Positions 7,104 through 8,748 of a stretch of DNA of 8,748 nucleotides are shown piece by piece. Origin of the DNA: Chromatiales bacterium (GTDB lineage: Bacteria > Pseudomonadota > Gammaproteobacteria > CAMYNG01). Positions within the stretch are counted from its first letter, which is position 1. Each line of letters opens with the position of its first letter. A program made the position numbers and the translations under genes. A model generated the notes under the pieces. The model did not search any database. It was given only the letters and a program-made list of their open reading frames with translations, and had not been told where the DNA came from. The stretch is taken from the NCBI GenBank assembly GCA_026990045.1, contig JALSIK010000405.1, positions 1-8,748 of the forward strand, given 5' to 3'.

Positions 7104-7135
7104 CGCCGGCGTCACGGGTCGCCGGCGGGCTTTTT
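7104..7135 (+). terminator. Rho-independent terminator after slmA
   Basis: CGCCGGCG (7104-7111) pairs with CGCCGGCG (7120-7127) to form an 8-bp stem around the loop TCACGGGT, followed by GGC and five T residues (7131-7135). It starts two bases after the slmA stop and is oriented to end the plus-strand run. The loop contains the reverse complement of the convergent DUF4124 gene's stop codon (7112-7114), so the terminator extends into that gene's 3' end. Confidence 0.8.
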
Positions 7136-7757
7136 CGCCTGGCGCGGGCGCCGCCGGGTGAGCTCGCGCAGGCGGGCCAGGTCGGCGGCGAACTGCTGCT
7201 CCACTTCCTTTTTCTCGTGCTCCTTGGTGGCGATGAACTGGCGGTTGTTGTCCATCTGGATGCGCACCCGGCGGATGTCGTCCAGCAGCGGGGCCGGGAT
7301 CTTCTTGCCCGCGCGCTCGTAGCCCGCGGCGCGGGCCTCCAGCTCTTCGAGCTGGCGCTGCAGGGAACGGGTATTGCTGTGGGTGAGGTCGATGATGCTC
7401 TGGATGGCTTCCAGCCGGTTGTCCCGGGCGATCAGGAGGTCGCGCTCGGTGGGGTAGGCCCGCAGCAGCAGGCGGTCGCGCTCCTCGGCCTCGCGCCGCT
7501 TGCGTGCCAGCTCCGCCTCGCGGGCAGCCTCTTCCGGGGTCTTGGCCGGCGGCTGGACCTCGATGACCACCCCGCGCTCGTTGAGGATCTCGATGCGGCC
7601 CTGGGCGTACTCCGGCGGCACCGCCTGCCCGCACTCGCGCACCCCCTCGTCGTTGACCCAGCACTTGATGCGCAGGGCCAGGGCCGGGCCCGCCGCCAGC
7701 GCCAGCAGCGCCGCCAGGAACAGGCCGGCCGTGGCCGGCCGGCGCCACCGCCGCCAT
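7112..7757 (-). CDS. Secreted DUF4124-type coiled-coil protein; apparent one-base shift at the start codon
   Basis: From codon 7753-7751 downward the frame is intact to the TGA at 7114-7112. It encodes an arginine-rich start, a hydrophobic segment and ALA as a signal-peptide end. The mature part begins LRIKCWVNDEGVRECG and VPPEY, typical of DUF4124 envelope proteins. After it comes a long charged helical region (about 70-200 of 214) with heptad-like Leu/Ile spacing, probably a coiled coil. Two cysteines ten residues apart could form a disulphide in the periplasm. The start is odd. ATG at 7757-7755, with GAGG (plus 7765-7768) seven bases upstream, is one base out of frame. Dropping one G after it gives MRRWRRPATAG plus a perfect signal peptide. 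The only canonical in-frame start nearby is ATG at 7819, which lacks a ribosome binding site, leaves a 38-residue n-region and overlaps the divergent gene. Function is unknown. Confidence 0.75.
7723..7740. repeat. Tandem GGCCGGCC elements upstream of the TauE-type gene
   Basis: GGCCGGCC occurs at 7723-7730 and again at 7733-7740, separated by GT, giving a 10-bp period. Each copy is a self-complementary octamer. They lie inside the signal-peptide codons of the minus-strand DUF4124 gene and also span the -35 position for the plus-strand CATAAT box at 7755-7760. They may be a binding site or just GC-rich coding sequence. Confidence 0.3.
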
Positions 7758-7760
7758 AAT
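7755..7760 (+). promoter_or_regulatory. Candidate -10 box (CATAAT) of the TauE-type gene, inside a palindrome
   Basis: CATAAT matches the -10 consensus at five of six bases and would start transcription near 7767, leaving a leader of about 24 bases that holds the ribosome binding site GGGAG (7778-7782). No convincing -35 box is present. The box sits in a perfect inverted repeat, CGCCAT (7752-7757) A ATGGCG (7759-7764), which also contains the putative start codon of the divergent gene. Confidence 0.45.
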
Positions 7761-7790
7761 GGCGCCTCGGCCCGTGCGGGAGAACGGGGG

Positions 7791-8540
7791 ATGGTGGAAC
7801 AGCTGGTCTTGTTTGGCATTTCGCTGGTGGCCAACGTGTTTTCGGCCTTCGCCGGGGGCGGGGCGGGGCTCCTCCAGTTGCCGGTGCTCATCTTCCTTGG
7901 GCTCTCCTTTAGTGTAGCACTGGCGACCCACAAGCTGGCCACCGTCGCCCTGGGTATCGGCGCCACCGTGCGCCACCTCAAGGAGCGCAGCCTGGAGCGG
8001 CGCTTCGTGTGGCTGCTGCTGGCCGCCGGCCTGCCCGGCGTGGTGGCCGGCGCCTCCGTGATCCTGGCCGTGCCCGACCGTCCCGCCGAGGTGGCGCTGG
8101 GGGTCCTGACCACCGGGCTGGGGGTCTATTCCCTGCTGCGGCCGGGCCTGGGCCAGGAGCACCGGCCGCGCCACCGCTCGGGGCGGGGCCTGGTGCTGGG
8201 CGCCGCGGTGGTGGCCGGGCTGGGCGTGCTCAACGGTTCGCTCACTTCCGGCTCCGGGCTGTTCGTCACCCTGTGGCTGGTGCGCTGGTTCGGGCTCGAC
8301 TACCGCCGCGCCGTGGCCCACACCCTGGTGCTGGTGGGCCTGTTCTGGAACGGCGCCGGGGCGCTGACCCTGGGCTGGCTGGGGACCGTGCGCTGGGACT
8401 GGCTGCCCGCCCTGCTGGCGGGCTCCCTGCTGGGGGGCTACGCCGGTGCCCACCTGGCCATCGCCGGCGGCAACCGGGCCGTCAAGCGCGCCTTCGAGCT
8501 GGTGACCATGGCGGTGGGGATCAAGCTCATCGCGGGCTGA
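7791..8540 (+). CDS. TauE/SafE (TSUP) family membrane transporter
   Basis: This 249-residue inner-membrane protein belongs to the TauE/SafE family, whose members are thought to carry sulfite, sulfonates or other organic anions across the membrane. The substrate here cannot be told from sequence. Hydrophobic segments lie at about 4-19, 24-46, 72-94, 100-117, 133-150, 153-168, 175-197, 204-226 and 231-248. The family's internal duplication is visible: FAGGGAGLLQLPVL followed by VALATHKLA in the first half, and LTSGSGLFVTLWL followed by AVAHTLVL in the second. The start ATG has GGGAG (7778-7782) eight bases upstream. It is divergent from the DUF4124 gene and stands alone; the next gene, pyrE, is convergent. 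No sulfur-metabolism gene is adjacent to support a substrate guess. Confidence 0.9.
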   Translation: MVEQLVLFGISLVANVFSAFAGGGAGLLQLPVLIFLGLSFSVALATHKLATVALGIGATVRHLKERSLERRFVWLLLAAGLPGVVAGASVILAVPDRPAEVALGVLTTGLGVYSLLRPGLGQEHRPRHRSGRGLVLGAAVVAGLGVLNGSLTSGSGLFVTLWLVRWFGLDYRRAVAHTLVLVGLFWNGAGALTLGWLGTVRWDWLPALLAGSLLGGYAGAHLAIAGGNRAVKRAFELVTMAVGIKLIAG

Positions 8541-8559
8541 TGCGCCGTTGACGCGGGCA

Positions 8560-8572
8560 GGGACGGCGTCCC
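8560..8572 (+). terminator. Weak hairpin after the TauE-type gene
   Basis: GGGAC (8560-8564), loop GGC, GTCCC (8568-8572) forms a perfect 5-bp stem 20 bases after the stop codon. There is no T tract, so it may aid termination or 3'-end stability but is not a classical terminator. Confidence 0.25.
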
Positions 8573-8661
8573 GGCGGCCGGCCTGGACGGAGCGGGCCCC
8601 TTGCCCTTCCTTGAACGTGTCGGGGCATTTCCCCAGCGGCCAGCCGCCAGTGCCCGGCCCC

Positions 8662-8685
8662 GGCTGCCCGCAAGCGCGGGCAGCC
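8662..8685 (-). terminator. Strong hairpin directly after pyrE
   Basis: GGCTGCCCGC (8662-8671) and GCGGGCAGCC (8676-8685) form a perfect 10-bp stem with a four-base loop. On the minus strand it begins at the base immediately after the pyrE stop codon. No T tract follows on either strand, so this is a terminator-like or 3'-protecting structure. It lies between two convergent genes and could act on both. Confidence 0.5.
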
Positions 8686-8748
8686 TCATGTTCCGTACCG
8701 CTCCCGGTAGGCGCGCAGGGCCGGCAGGTGGACCGCCCAGCGGGGTTC
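8686..8748 (-). CDS. pyrE: Orotate phosphoribosyltransferase, C-terminal 20 residues (cut by window edge)
   Basis: On the minus strand the frame entering from the right edge ends with HLPALRAYRERYGT and a TGA at 8688-8686. This resembles the C-terminus of gammaproteobacterial PyrE; E. coli ends HLAAVKAYREEFGV. PyrE forms orotidine 5'-phosphate from orotate and PRPP in pyrimidine synthesis. The gene's place near slmA supports the call, since pyrE and slmA are neighbours in E. coli and relatives. Only 20 residues are visible and none belong to the active site, so the assignment rests on tail similarity and synteny. Confidence 0.65.
   Translation of the reverse strand, partial: EPRWAVHLPALRAYRERYGT

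Noticed and set aside
7011..8453. 480-codon minus-strand frame including an ATG at 7757 in the frame adjacent to DUF4124
   Set aside because: Past that ATG the frame gives a low-complexity Gly/Pro/Arg product. Only the ATG and its ribosome binding site look meaningful, probably for the DUF4124 gene after a one-base shift.

Overview
The window is about 70% GC or higher. It reads as a core chromosomal segment of a high-GC gammaproteobacterium. The gene order radC | coaBC-dut-algC-argB matches the arrangement I know from Pseudomonas. SlmA, a nucleoid-occlusion factor of gammaproteobacteria, follows directly, and pyrE lies at the right edge. The very high GC and the protein style suggest a Chromatiales/Ectothiorhodospiraceae-like lineage, but that is inference. 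I see no mobile element, CRISPR array, tRNA, rRNA or phage gene.

Layout. Positions 1-97 (minus) hold the first 32 codons of an unrecognised protein. Positions 236-910 (minus) are radC. Positions 911-1034 are a divergent control region with an AT-rich island, an 8-bp inverted repeat and an extended -10 only ten bases before coaBC. Positions 1035-7102 (plus) carry five genes in one direction: coaBC, dut, algC, argB and slmA. argB appears to have its own internal promoter, and slmA looks translationally coupled to argB. A U-tailed hairpin at 7104-7135 ends this run and overlaps the stop codon of a convergent secreted DUF4124-type coiled-coil protein (7112-7757, minus). That gene is divergent from a TauE/SafE-family membrane transporter (7791-8540, plus). 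A strong hairpin and the last 20 codons of pyrE (minus) close the window.

The plus-strand block is metabolic housekeeping: coenzyme A synthesis (CoaBC), dUTP removal and dTMP supply (Dut), sugar-phosphate isomerisation for LPS and exopolysaccharide (AlgC), arginine synthesis (ArgB) and division-site control (SlmA). The most unusual protein is AlgC. Its normal catalytic part of about 450 residues follows an N-terminal part of about 425 residues with two membrane segments, a putative periplasmic sensor domain, a HAMP-like stretch and an Ala/Pro linker. Other points are a nearly leaderless coaBC transcript, an apparent one-base frame problem at the start of the DUF4124 gene, and palindromic or repeated GC-rich elements in the control regions. 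I found no convincing new multi-gene system.
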